Source: Trichobilharzia regenti (lineage: Eukaryota > Platyhelminthes > Trematoda > Strigeidida > Schistosomatidae). Taken from it: a stretch of DNA of 64,000 nt. The position numbers were made by a program, and so were the translations under genes. How positions within the stretch are numbered: position 1 is the first letter of the stretch; each line of letters begins with the position of its first letter. This document shows, piece by piece, positions 30,207-40,962 of this stretch. The notes under the pieces were generated by a model. The model was not told the DNA's origin and made no database searches. It worked only from the letters and a program-made list of their open reading frames with translations. Location: assembly GCA_944472135.2 (NCBI GenBank), contig OX235270.1, positions 149,435,632 through 149,499,631 of the forward strand, read 5' to 3'.

Positions 30207-30735
30207 AACCTTATTCATGAACTTGGAGTTCAAACGTGACCAAGCTTCAGATATGCTCAAAAATCGTCCCTCTAAAGCAGTCAGTAGAACGTTTATTGCA
30301 TCAAAATTACATATGAAGTTCACCAGCTGCAAGTTGTTCTCTACCTCTGTAAAAGATAAGCTCCCCCGTCTGATCGCCTCCAAGTGCATCTATCAGTTCC
30401 CCTACTCTTGTGGAGCAAGGTACATTGGCCGTAGCCAGAGGACGGTTTTCACACGGATACGAGAACATATTCCAGCATGGCTTTACAGGGAGAAAGAAAA
30501 AATGTGTGTGAAACTCTATTCTAGAACACCTGACCGACTTCTGTCACTCTCCCAAGCCTGACCATGATTTCAGGATCATCTACCGAATCCATGGTAACTT
30601 GCCATGTTTTCTTCGTTATAGACTTCTAAAGACAGCGAAGGCCTTGACAATTCATGACTTTAAGCCAGATCTTTGTGTACAAAAGAAGTATGTACCATCT
30701 CTGCTTCTGCCTTGGCCGTTGAGGGATAGACATTT
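30207..30735 (+). pseudogene. Penelope-like element, C-terminal RT/GIY-YIG fragment
   Basis: The frame at 30217-30561 has MNLEFKRDQASDMLKNRPSK, then FTSCKLFSTSVKDKLP, and the GIY-YIG start CIYQFPYSCGARYIGRSQR. A frameshift near 30530 leads to SPKPDHDFRIIYRIHGNLP and the terminal FKPDLCVQKKYVPSLLLPWPL. Apart from that one shift the C-terminal half is readable. RT catalytic motifs are missing (5' truncation). Confidence 0.82.
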
Positions 30736-31215
30736 ATTTATTTATTTCGTTTATTTAGTTATTCTATGTACCTTTCCCTTATTACTACGATTATTACTTT
30801 TCTCACTCTGAATTCTTTCCACTTGTCCCACTTCTCATTCTAAACCGAAAATTATTAATTTTCCAATTTTCTATTTTTACAATATTGAATTCTATCCCAC
30901 CAAATTTCACACCATGTTATGTAACACTTCATAGTCGTCTACTAATCATTTAATTATGTACCCCTTTCCAAATTCTATACACCTTATGTATTATTCTATA
31001 CATAACATTGCTTGTTTTGCTACTTGACATTTAACCGTGATTATAATCACAAATATTTTTATTGCATTTCATACTACTATTATTATTTCTTGTATACACA
31101 CCTATGATTCAATTCTCTTACCGCATATAATTTCTTAAAAGGCATATGTTCGTTTGTACGATTATACAGCTTGATAATAAATTCGTCGTGGAAAAGAGTC
31201 TCTTCTCTGAATATT
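30736..31215 (+). repeat. Penelope 3' UTR and terminal repeat
   Basis: A pyrimidine-rich 3' UTR is followed by 'acctatgattcaattctc', 'acgattatacagcttgataataaattcg' type sequence and 'aagagtctcttctctgaat'. Matching blocks occur inverted at 36953-37060 and at 49900-49980. Confidence 0.65.
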
Positions 31216-32753
31216 GTGTTCTTAATGCGACAATGGAAATCATTTAATAATACATTGTGTTCAAAACATTGTCATCCAGTAAATAGCACTGTTTCTTCAC
31301 TGGAAACACCTTGCTTGCATCACACCACAGAAATACCAGATAACATTTACATTCTGTAGAGGGGAAATGTTACAGTTTGTTATTTCTAACTTTGTTTGAT
31401 ACCAAGAGAACACCCACAGCATTCAAATTACCATGATAAAATAACCAATTCATCATATGCAAATAAAAATGTGACAGATTATTCCACAAAATGTCACACT
31501 TAACCTTCCATTCCTCTTTTCAGTTCATCTAACTGTTGAATGATTTATCGAAATACTGGTTAAGCAACAAAAATAAAACAAACACAACAACATGTGCAGT
31601 GAATGCAACTTAAAGTTTATTTCAAATATACACGAATCAACATCTACATGTGCATTCGGTGAGTATCACAAGCCGTAGACATATGAAATGTCACACTCCA
31701 TAACACTTCCTTAAGTTCATTCAAACCATCACATGTTGATATTTACCTGAAGTTATGAAATAATTAATATAAAAGAAATTAATTAATTTGTAGAAGACAA
31801 ATTGTAAGCTAAGTGGTTTGAATAAGGAGTTAAAGCTTTAGAGAATGGAAGAAACTTCCCAGCTAGAGAATGTGGCCTTTCTCAGCTTCACACTGGCTTG
31901 GATCAATACTGACATTGGTGAAAGGTATTTTAATGTCACACTAAATATTTCTTATGAATGAACTATTCCTTAAGCTAACCAACATATGTTTGTTCAGCCT
32001 GACCTCAGTTATACTACCGTAAAAGTGGTCACATCATCAGACTCGAATCGATTCCCCATTAGTAAGAAAATTGTCTTAAAACATTTATTTTTTCCTCTTT
32101 ATTAAATCTAAATCAGGCAGCCGAAAGGAAAATGCTCTAAAATCGAATGGATTCGTTAACTACTAGTAAACGTGTCAAACAAAGAATCAGTGTGAGCTGT
32201 TGATGCAGCTATCAATGACCTCATAGAAATCACCATCGGTAGACACTTCTACTAAGTGCCGTTTGGTTTTGAAAGAGAATGGTGGACTTGATAAGGTTAA
32301 ATTTGAAAAAGGTTAGTTGAAGCTGACGTAACTAATACTTGTTTCGTTGTTGATCATGTGGATATAAATTGTTGTTATTTTTTTGTTAATAAGAGTGATT
32401 CATTTGCAGGTGTGATCGTTTTTTTTAAATATTGAATGCAGCAGTAGTGGAAACCTTCTGGAGATTTATGTAGGGCAAGTAGTCGGACTTTACAGTAACA
32501 GCCCCAACCACACTGTTTCAGTCTAAAGAGTGTGATTCTTACTTTGCATTTGACTCATTTTCTCTGACTATATGTACTAATGGCTGATAAATGTAGTATT
32601 TATCGCATTGGATTCATATTTAGAACTTTCATACTAAAAACTGGCGTAGGGAAGTTTACATACTATCCTTTAAAATGTAAAGCAACCACGGCGAAATCCC
32701 ACTTGAAATATTCAGTTTTAGTGATATTTGGTTTTGTGTCGTTTGTGCATTTG
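31216..32753. other. No gene recognised
   Basis: 1.5 kb of AT-rich sequence; the only frames above 60 codons (31171-31359, 32580-32774) lack motifs. I see no shared repeat. Confidence 0.5.
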
Positions 32754-33613
32754 GAACCTCGCATAGATTCCTAGCTCGCTAGTTTTCTAACCGGTCACAA
32801 GCCTGGATAAAGGGGGAGGGTTGGGGCGTGGTGCTAGCAACTCCACCCCCAAAACTTAATCAAATTGCCACAGAAACTTCAATGCACAAATATATCAAAA
32901 ATTCTAAAAATATAAACAATCACCTTATTCTTCGCTGGAATCGGGGAAGTGAAATGACGCAGGCTGGTGAAAGCCTTCGGAAAGCCAGTCAGCCGATGTG
33001 CCTTCTTTCGATGAAAGCAAAAATAAAGATGGGGACGTGGAACGTGGAACTCTGCATCAACAACGAAATTCGCTCGGATTCTCAATACAAACGTCAAGTC
33101 AGTCAGTTCTTCTATACGGGTCACGAATTTGGCGGGTGGGTCAGAAAGAATATTTCCAAAAGGCTATTGCAGACCTTTATCAACCAACAACTGTCTTCGC
33201 TGGCTCTATACTGAAGATCAGATGGGCGGGCCGGGCCGGAAAGCATCACCAACAAGGAAGTATGGAACAAACAAACAAAACAAGAAGCAATCGCCAACCA
33301 ACAAATATGCAGGAGAAAGTGGATTGAGATGGATTGGATACTTGTTTAGGACGCCGGTCGGTGACATCGCGCGCGCGTCAGTCGATTGCTCGAGTGGAAC
33401 CAGGCTGAAAGGGAAGCACGCGGCGTGTGGGACGTCAGTTCGAGGGTGACATGCAGGAGATCGTGTGTGTGAAGAGTTGAGGAGTTGAAACAGTATGGAC
33501 TAACATGGATGCAGGTGAAAAGTACAGCAGAAGGTAGACAGAAATGGCAAGTGGAGACGTACAGTTGAAGCCGTATGTTTCACTAGGAACCCAAGGGAAC
33601 AGTAATAATAATA
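32754..33613 (+). mobile_element. RTE-clade LINE with large internal deletion
   Basis: Left part (32767-33046) is the RTE 5' UTR and ORF start, including 'gtgctagcaactccaccccc' and the code for MKAKIKMGTWNV. It then jumps directly to the C-terminal region (from 'actctgcatcaacaac' on) and reaches the 3' end 'cactaggaacccaagggaac' with a TAATAA tail. About 2.4 kb is missing compared with 12067-15711. An 8-bp match 'tgcatttg' flanks it (32746-32753 and 33614-33621). It cannot encode RT. Confidence 0.85.
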
Positions 33614-33689
33614 TGCATTTGTATTTTGAAAACTGTTATCTTAGGTAATCAGATGTTGGTTTGAAGGGATTTAACTGGTTACAATTTTG

Positions 33690-33835
33690 ATCACCGAGGA
33701 GGTACTAGAACACCGTTTCTTCGTAGTATCGATCTCTTCATTAGGACGCACCCACCGGGGTTCGGACGCCGTAACTTCCAGTTACCAGGCGAGATGATAG
33801 ACCTGACCATATGACTAGTCAATTCCAACTTCTTC
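33690..33835 (-). repeat. SINE family B remnant
   Basis: Minus strand has a B-box-like region then 'ggtgggtgcgtcctaatgaag', an altered stem II, 'gaagaaacgg' and 'tctagtacctcc', following the B order. The hammerhead core is badly decayed. Confidence 0.5.
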
Positions 33836-34836
33836 AACCTAGTGGTAAATACAATGCAACCACCAGCCGATGTCACAGGTGAATAACTTCGAGAATAACT
33901 ATCTTATAATAAAAGGTAAAAAAAGAATGAATATAGAAGAATCAACAAACTGATAGAATGTTCGTTGTCTATGTCTTGGGAGTGAGGTTTTTAAAGTCTC
34001 ACAGCTATCAAAATCTGTTCACCAAGTGATATCCAACTTTTAACCTCATGAATCTGATATTTCACTAGAAACTGTTTAGAGGTCACTTATATTTATTAAA
34101 ATTCTTAACTTCATCTGAATATTTTAACTCCTGGAAATAATACGTCAGACTAATTGACAATTGCCATTTATTGCTGAGGTGAATGTGATACTATAATCGG
34201 TTGAGATTATGAAACCACTGTTTGAAGATAACGCAATTGTGATGAATAACCTAAATTCTTATAAAGAAAAAAGTGCAACATATTTGTCTACATAATCGAA
34301 AGTCCTAAAAGAAATTTTCTTGTATATCAAAGACTAACGGATACCAGAGATTTTGCTTGTATAAAATTTGCAGTAGTTAATGATGCGCATTTTCCCGGTA
34401 ACGTTAGTAATTGAAAAGACTGTGGTGTAATGTGTGATGTAGTGGATTCTTGTATTTTGCGAATAATTTTTGAAGAGACAATGACAGTCCTCTTCCTATA
34501 TGTTAATTCGTCATGTATGATTAGACATTTGGTCGACAACTCGGAAGCGAATCATTTGGAATCATAGCCTGAACACTGAGAACAGATATATGTTTTTTTG
34601 AAACTTGACTTTCCCGTTAAAATAACATGAGCTGTACACCAAGTTCTTGTGTAAAATCTGGTAATGTATTTGTGGCTGTCATTAATATCAGCAAGAAGAG
34701 TAATCATTCATGCACTCAGACGTATGTAAAGGTGGATCCAAGGAGATATTATCTAACACCGAAAAGTTGTACATGTGATCTTAATTTAAATGTTATGCGT
34801 CAACTAATAAGAAGAGATGAAGTTCTCTTGAAGGTG
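33836..34836. other. No gene recognised
   Basis: AT-rich; frames at 34327-34539 (minus) and 34627-34857 (plus) show no motif, and the latter runs into a SINE head. Confidence 0.5.
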
Positions 34837-35066
34837 CTTCGGTGGCAGAGCGGTTAGGTTGCTTGCCGCCTATGCATATGGTCCGGGATTCGATCCCGGA
34901 CCGACGCATTCCTTTACCTCTCTAAGCCAGAAATAATCCTGGTAAATAGGAGAGGTTGGGTATGAGGCTAGCAAACCCATCCTGTAAAAATAAACACTGC
35001 TAAAGAACTGCTACAAGTCACCAGCTTGAAGCCCTATTTTCCACTGGGAATGTGTAGGAAAAAAAA
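34837..35066 (+). repeat. SINE family D, copy D1 (tRNA head, RTE-like tail)
   Basis: The tRNA-like head (34837-34912) has A-box-like 'tggcagagcggttagg' and B-box GGATTCGATCCCGG. The body contains 'tttacctctctaagcca' and 'gaggttgggtatgaggct'. The end, 'agcttgaagccctatt' and 'ccactgggaat', then an A run, resembles the RTE 3' terminus. Noncoding. Confidence 0.82.
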
Positions 35067-35160
35067 GTTCTCATAAAATTCGAAAAGTAAATAATTAACA
35101 GTGATGTAGTTGAATTGGAATCAGATATGTTTGAAGGTATATCTAACATGCAACGAGTGT
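35067..35160. other. Spacer
   Basis: Short AT-rich spacer between D1 and an E repeat. Confidence 0.4.
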
Positions 35161-35260
35161 TTTTGATGTAGTTGTGTTCTCTGAGGTGTATGGTTTACTG
35201 GTGAAGCTTTCATTGTCTTACTAGGCAACATCTTCAGCTCACACTTCACATTAGAGTACC
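35161..35260 (-). repeat. Repeat E with hammerhead-like motif (E1)
   Basis: Minus strand carries 'gctgaagatgttgcctag', then 'acaatgaaagc', in the order seen at 39270-39370, 43395-43470 and 54385-54480, followed by 'cacctcagagaacac'. The hairpin between CTGAAGA and GAAA spans 35208-35237. See the findings for the fold. Confidence 0.55.
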
Positions 35261-35995
35261 TGTATTAAAGGAATTGACTCGACAATACCAGACGAATAAG
35301 CTTGATTAAGTTCAATTACACAGCTTTAATTTTCATCGAGATTTAGTCTATTCAAGTTAATTTAATACCAGATGGATTTTGGAATTGCACCTGCATTCAT
35401 GGTTGTTTTGTGTAGAAGGTCAAAAATTAGCATCACTTATATATTTTGCATTTAGTTAAAGGCGGTACCTTGCTGTAGATGTAGGCATTTTTGTAAATAG
35501 GCACTATTTAAATTGCTCACTTACAGAATCCACACATTTACAGGATTATGTAGTAATTTATCCATGAAATTTCTGACACAATGCAGATTGCTTTCCGTAA
35601 AAACCTCTGTCTCTTGCTGCATAATGCATAAGCATTTATCGGTAATTAGAAAAGTTATCATTCACGTTTGTAACTAACTAGATCTATCGTTGTTGAAATA
35701 GAAATCCCTGAATTATGCGTTAAAAGTAGGTTACGATCCTGAATTTGTTATCAGTAACCACGGTTATTTTGTATGAATAACTATTCATATAATCCCATAA
35801 TTAAATCTGCTTCATTTTGGATTCATCTTTGAATTTCGAAAATACGCATCTCCTGCTCTCTAACTGTTAATTTCTTAACTTAACTTCATCTACAACTCGA
35901 GTATCATATTGATTTTTCATATTTATATTCTTGTTCCAATAATTAATTTAAATTTAGATTATGGGATTTTTAGGGATTTAGATTAGTTTTAGCTG
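35261..35995. other. No gene recognised
   Basis: AT-rich; nothing identifiable. Confidence 0.5.
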
Positions 35996-36290
35996 TTACA
36001 TTTGGTCAAGAACCAACATCAGTTAGAGGGATCACTTAAAACCAGATAGTAGTGGATAGCCTTTTCGTCCTGTGTTGGGACGCTTCATCAGTGCGCACAC
36101 GATGTCAATAAAAACCAGTTATGGGACCTTCAGTTGGTGGCACCAAAACATGTGGATTCTAACTTTGTCAGTTCCTGATACTGCTCCGTCCTCGACCAGT
36201 ACCTTCAGTAAGCATCTACTTCAACTAAACATGGTGGCCCTCACTGGTCACGATTCCTCGCTACAATTCAAATGGCCGAATGCTCTCTCT
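35996..36290 (-). repeat. SINE family B (B3)
   Basis: Minus-strand ribozyme at 36049-36095: stem I GCACTG, core ATGAAGC (changed at C3 and A9), stem II GTCC/GGAC around CAACACA, then GAAA and ATC. Flanks match B in the 'accaacatcagttagag' block; the head is diverged. Confidence 0.65.
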
Positions 36291-36320
36291 CTCACAGGTT
36301 GACCATTGAAACTAATTCTT

Positions 36321-36495
36321 TTTGACTACAGCTTGATTCCACACCGTATTTTTGGTACAAGTATGGAACTTTCAGCGTGGATATCGGTAGCCCAAATTTT
36401 CCAGGCCGACCATAGATACCAGGTGTGCGTCGGCGGGGGCTGGAACCGCAGACCATGGTGGGCGAGAGTCCTAACCGCTGTGCCACCAACGCACT
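36321..36495 (-). repeat. SINE family A, copy A5
   Basis: Minus strand from head 'gcgttggtggcacagcgg' through the body to 'ggaatcaagctgtagtc'. The B box is partly changed. Frames on both strands across it are incidental. Confidence 0.82.
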
Positions 36496-36952
36496 AATTG
36501 TTAAAAACCAATAACAGCAAATTGGCATTAGTAATATTTTACCCATGCGTTCAAATATACACTGTTAGTCTTCATACATACTATAACATTTACTTATTAT
36601 AAACTATTTAAAATATAAGTTCTAAACATCGTTAATTAACTTTGGTAAGCAAGAAGTTGGATTTATTTATACAATGAATACCATACAAATCCTTTCTAAA
36701 CAGTTATTTCAACAAAAATTAAGATAATCGTACAAAGACTTTACTATTTACACACACACAAACACAAGTCCTGTCAAAATTTAACATTTTCATACTTTGT
36801 ACGACTGAGCATAGTGGTGTTCGCATTCTAGAAAATTAAAAGAATGAAGTTTCAGTTTAAATTTCTGAGAACTTAATGAATTTCAGCAGGTCACAATGTA
36901 TCACATTTCTTGTAATTCTTATTGTTTTAACCATTCAGTTGTATTCTTGAGT
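36496..36952. other. No gene recognised
   Basis: AT-rich; a short CA run near 36755. Nothing else seen. Confidence 0.45.
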
Positions 36953-38113
36953 AAAATCAAAACAAGTGATTCAGCGAAGAGACTCTTTTCAACATCGAAT
37001 TTATCCTCAAGCTGTACAGTCGTATATACATGTGCTTTTTAAGAGGTTACATCCGGTGAGGAAATTGAATCATAGGTGTCAATGCATAAAATAATAATAA
37101 TAATAATGTGAAGTTCAATTAAAACTAAAATGTTTGTGATTATAATCGTAGTTAAATGTCAAGTGGCAAAATAATTAGTGTCATATGTATAGAATAATTC
37201 ATAGGATGGATAGAACTTGAAAAGCGTGTGCAATTATAGGATTAGTAGACAAATCGAATATAATAAAAACGTTACGTAATACTGTGTGAGATTTAATAGC
37301 ATAGAATTTATAGTTGTAAAAAAGAATTGATTTAGAATGACAAGTGGAACAAGTGAAATAATAATACCGGAGACAGTTCAAAGTGGGAATAGTAATAATA
37401 ACAAATTGACTTAATAAGGAAGAGTATACAAATTGAATAGACAAAATGAAAAATGAAAAATTGGTAGAGCTAAAATATGATTGGGGATTACCATATTTTA
37501 GCATAGAGGGATTAAGACCATGAAAGTTGGAGGGGTTGAACGAACTTTTTTCTGTACACAGAGATCTGGCTTTTCTGTTTCGATAGACAAAGCTTCAGCA
37601 ATACAGATGAGTCGGGTACGTAGGGATTTGGGTAAATTACTCTTTGCCCTGTAGGTGACTCTAGAGGCGGAGGCTATAAAGATAGGGTGTCATTATCGAC
37701 CAGATGTTCTGTTCAATGATCGCGCTTCTTATTGCTCCACTTCCACCTTTTCGTAACCATGCAGGATAGTGTTCTTGCACCTTCTTGGACAAAACTCGAG
37801 TCGAACGACCGATATACCTAGCCAGCTCCACACGAGCAGGTGAATTGATAAACGCACATAGAGTTGGTCAACAGCGGGATCTTGTTCTTCAGGTTATTGA
37901 ACAATAATGGTCGGCTAGTAATAGCTATTCTCAAGGATGCAACAGGGAATGTTCTTTTCAGGGACTGTGATATCCTTCGTTACATGATATCGGAAGCGAA
38001 GTCCCCTTTGAATTCCAAGCTCATGTAAAGTATTTTCTTGGGAGCGGTTGATAAGTCACGTTTTGTAGGCTTTGAGTGTAGAGTCTCTTCGCTGAATCAC
38101 TTGTTTTGATTTT
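36953..38113 (-). mobile_element. Penelope-like element, 5'-truncated, with inverted ends
   Basis: Minus strand: a GIY-YIG region with YIGRSTRVLSKKV and HYPAWLRK (about 37870-37740), the ORF end KPDLCVQKK (about 37580-37545), then a 3' UTR and terminal repeat to 36953. The ends 36953-36985 and 38081-38113 are a 33-bp inverted repeat. The reading frame is broken by several shifts; no RT catalytic block remains. Confidence 0.78.
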
Positions 38114-38830
38114 CTAAATGTTACAATAGGAATTTTCCATGAGTATTCTTGGGCCAAAAAAGTTCACTTAGCCACCTTTTCTACTGGGCTTCGCCAGAGA
38201 TAAAGGAAAAGTGCAAGAGCCGGTATCAATAAGCGTAATAACGGTACGAAATATGAGAATGAAACATCCGAGTTAATTTGGTAATATGGAGTCAGCATAT
38301 ATTATAGAATCACAGATAACGAGTTATGAAATTTAATGGTTACTTGGCGATAAAGTCACAGTCCGCTGCTACAGAAATGTTCACTGTTGTGGTCGCGTTC
38401 ACTGGTAGAAATAGTTTACCGATTGTAAAATAGTCTTGGGATAGGGAGGAGAGGTGCCTAAGAATTCCAAAGCATACAAAACAGTTAATACGGGTGAGAC
38501 ATATAGACAGTACGGACCACTGAGAAGACGAAGCGATTAGCAGCCCCCTATATTTTAATTATATCCCAAACTTACATCTACTTTACAATGAATTGTTTTA
38601 AACAAAAGTTGTGTACAGTGTTTCAATTTGTAACATCTTATAGTTCCAGACTTCATAAAAGTATCATCAATGCTTCAGATAAAACAGTATTGCATCACAC
38701 AATATACGATAGACTGCTAATTTATTTGAAATTCCTGGATGAAGCGAAAATAGTATGCAACAGATTACGCTGAGGATTCTGTGTTCACTGTGTAAATATT
38801 TCGTTCAAAATAAAGTTATTACTTACTATC
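38114..38830. other. No gene recognised
   Basis: AT-rich; nothing identifiable. Confidence 0.5.
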
Positions 38831-38858
38831 GTTATTATTATTGAATGCACAATAGATG
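38831..38858. repeat. 28-bp target-site duplication, left
   Basis: Exact match to 39201-39228; begins 'gttattattattgaatgc'. Marks a recent RTE insertion. Confidence 0.9.
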
Positions 38859-39200
38859 ACCAGAAAAGATCAGCAACAGGGATCTCTGGCAATGAGCGAA
38901 CCAACCAACCAGGAACCGATTGTGAAACAAATCTGAAGGAAGAAATGTAGATGGATTGGCCATATTCTGAGGAAACCATCAAGTGAGTGAAATCACTAGA
39001 CGAGTGGAACTCGAAAGGTAAGCGGGCGGCGAGTTGGTCGTCAGTGTGGAGGTGACTTGAAGGAGGTCGTGTGAAGAGGAGATGAAAGCATGTGGGCAAA
39101 CTTGGAGCGGAGTGAAAAAGTTGGCGGAAAACCGAAGGCAATGGAGGTTCACAGCTGAAGCCCTATGTTCCTCTAGGAATTAAAGGATATAATAATAATT
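38859..39200 (+). mobile_element. RTE-clade LINE, short 5'-truncated insertion
   Basis: 342 bp of RTE C-terminal coding and 3' end: 'ccagaaaagatcagcaac' (coding PEKISN), the WRWIGHI region, and the terminal 'cctctaggaattaaagg' with a TAATAATAA tail. It belongs to the same subfamily as 16330-17297. Flanked by a perfect 28-bp TSD. The opposite-strand frame 38785-39141 is incidental. Confidence 0.92.
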
Positions 39201-39228
39201 GTTATTATTATTGAATGCACAATAGATG
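39201..39228. repeat. 28-bp target-site duplication, right
   Basis: Exact match to 38831-38858. Confidence 0.9.
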
Positions 39229-39264
39229 TGATAGACTCTTTACTGTCTTCCTATTGCTCATTCG

Positions 39265-39385
39265 ACTATACTTAGTTTTTTTTTTGATGTGGTTTTTTTC
39301 TCTGAGCTGGATAGTTAATTTGCTAAGCTTTCATCGCTCCCTACTAGGCAACATCTTCAGCGCCTGACTGTGAAAGCTGAAAAGT
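39265..39385 (-). repeat. Repeat E with hammerhead-like motif (E2)
   Basis: Minus strand: 'caggcgctgaagatgttg', 'cctagtagggagcgatgaaagc', 'attaactatccagctcagag'. The motif spans 39329-39360. Confidence 0.55.
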
Positions 39386-40149
39386 TCAATAAAAACTTTG
39401 ATGAGCTAAATATTCAGTATAGGCTTTTACCATAGATAAAAATGTGTGACATTCATCTCAAAAGTTTTAGTGTTTCTTACCATAAGTCATATTTTTCGCG
39501 GCTATCTTGTTATTTTAATATGCAGTCCGGTATGTTATACTGTGCTGTCAGAATTTTTCGTTTTGACATGTTGTTTTTTTTAAACGTATTACGGTTGAAA
39601 AGAAAGCGATGAAAACAACGTGTTAGACAACTACACAAAATTAAATGATATGTGGGCTGACTATTGGTTTAACACACTACCGATAAATACGCTTATTAAA
39701 ATTGTCTAGAAGATCAGGACAATATCTAGTGTTCTGATCACTTCGTTGTGAAGATCATACTTTCTTCATCGAAATTAGGCCTTTGAACAACACTCAATAT
39801 AATCCATATTCCAAATAGCACGCTTCTAGCACAATTTATCTCTGATTATCATATTAGCGTATCGAGACAACTTCATCCCCCGCTCAACAGGTTTTCTTTT
39901 TTTATATTTTCCGAATAAGCGTTGCGGCATTCTGATTGCATATCTTTGATTCTTTTGATTCGATGAACAAAAGACCTCGTTTAGGGTGTTCTAACCATTA
40001 AAGCAGCAGCATGTTATTCAAGAAATAAACCAAAACGAGATGAATTTATCGTTTTACTGATCTTTACTTTTGTTTCTTTAGTCTGTTTAAAAGTAAAATC
40101 AAAAAAGCTTCTTGGGATAATTCTTTTCTACCATATTCAACTACTATAT
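39386..40149. other. No gene recognised
   Basis: AT-rich; nothing identifiable. Confidence 0.5.
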
Positions 40150-40575
40150 ATGAATATAAGATGAAATCCTGTACCCAATCGAATCCCTACAAACCAACAC
40201 TCGAATATCGATGAGATGCTCACTGGTGACTTTCCCTGTTCAGGTAAGTTCTAGTGAGAAGCCGTGACCAGTAGGGTGAAGTACGTCAGGTGTGAGGACA
40301 AATACTTGCCGAAGACATTGGCTAGCGGTCCCACTATGTCATGAATTGGCAGAAGTTAGAACTCATGGGCCATTGAATTGGGTGGCGTACTAGTGGCTTA
40401 ATGGCATACGAGCTCGCCTTGTAAACAGAAGGACCTGGGTTCGAACCCCAGTAGGGTGGGTGCGTACTGATGAATAGTCCCAAAGTAGGACGAAACAGCT
40501 GTCCAGTACTCCCAGATGCTTTTCCAATGGTTCTCTAACCGATATCAGCTCATGATGAAATCCTGTAACCAATCA
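40150..40575 (+). repeat. SINE family B (B4) with upstream arm
   Basis: It begins with the end of a neighbouring B unit ('atgaaatcctgtaccc'). The arm 40225-40385 shared with 55400-55560 follows, then the head with A-box 'gtggcttaatggcatacg' and B-box GGTTCGAACCC, the ribozyme and the common 3' body to 'gaaatcctgtaacc'. The arm and body are highly similar to the copy at 55.4-55.75 kb. Confidence 0.82.
40464..40509 (+). ncRNA. Hammerhead-like ribozyme, SINE B4
   Basis: Stem I GTACTG/CAGTAC perfect; core ATGAATA (consensus CUGANGA changed at C3 and G8); stem II GTCC/GGAC around CAAAGTA; GAAA; palindromic stem III ACAGCTGT; triplet GTC. Stems are intact but the core is mutated. Confidence 0.68.
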
Positions 40576-40861
40576 GCCAAATCCCTACAAACCAGCTTTT
40601 GAAGAATTATTGTATATGGTGGTGTTAACGTTTGAATACTGTTCTCACAGTTAAGTACGGCATTAGCAACAAAATAATATATTTATTTGAAGATTCTATT
40701 TTATGTCGTTTGATGTAAACCGAAATCACACGCCCGCTCACTGATTGGTGAAAGAATACAAACCTGTATAGATATATAAACCCTGGTTTGACTAATGAAA
40801 AAATACCTTGGCTTCTATATCTTGCCTTCAGCTGCTACATGTTACTTAAACGTTTCATCTA

Positions 40862-40962
40862 ACTTCTTTTCAAAATCATATATTATACTAAATGCTGAAA
40901 ATTCCACACTGTATCATTAGTACTGATTTGGAATTAAGCGAATTACTATTATCATTATCATA
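40862..40962 (+). mobile_element. CR1/Jockey-like LINE, 3' end only
   Basis: Matches 4120-4194: 'aatgctgaaaattcc', 'tatcattagtactg' and 'ttggaattaagcg' followed by a TTA-type tail. A heavily 5'-truncated insertion. Confidence 0.7.
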
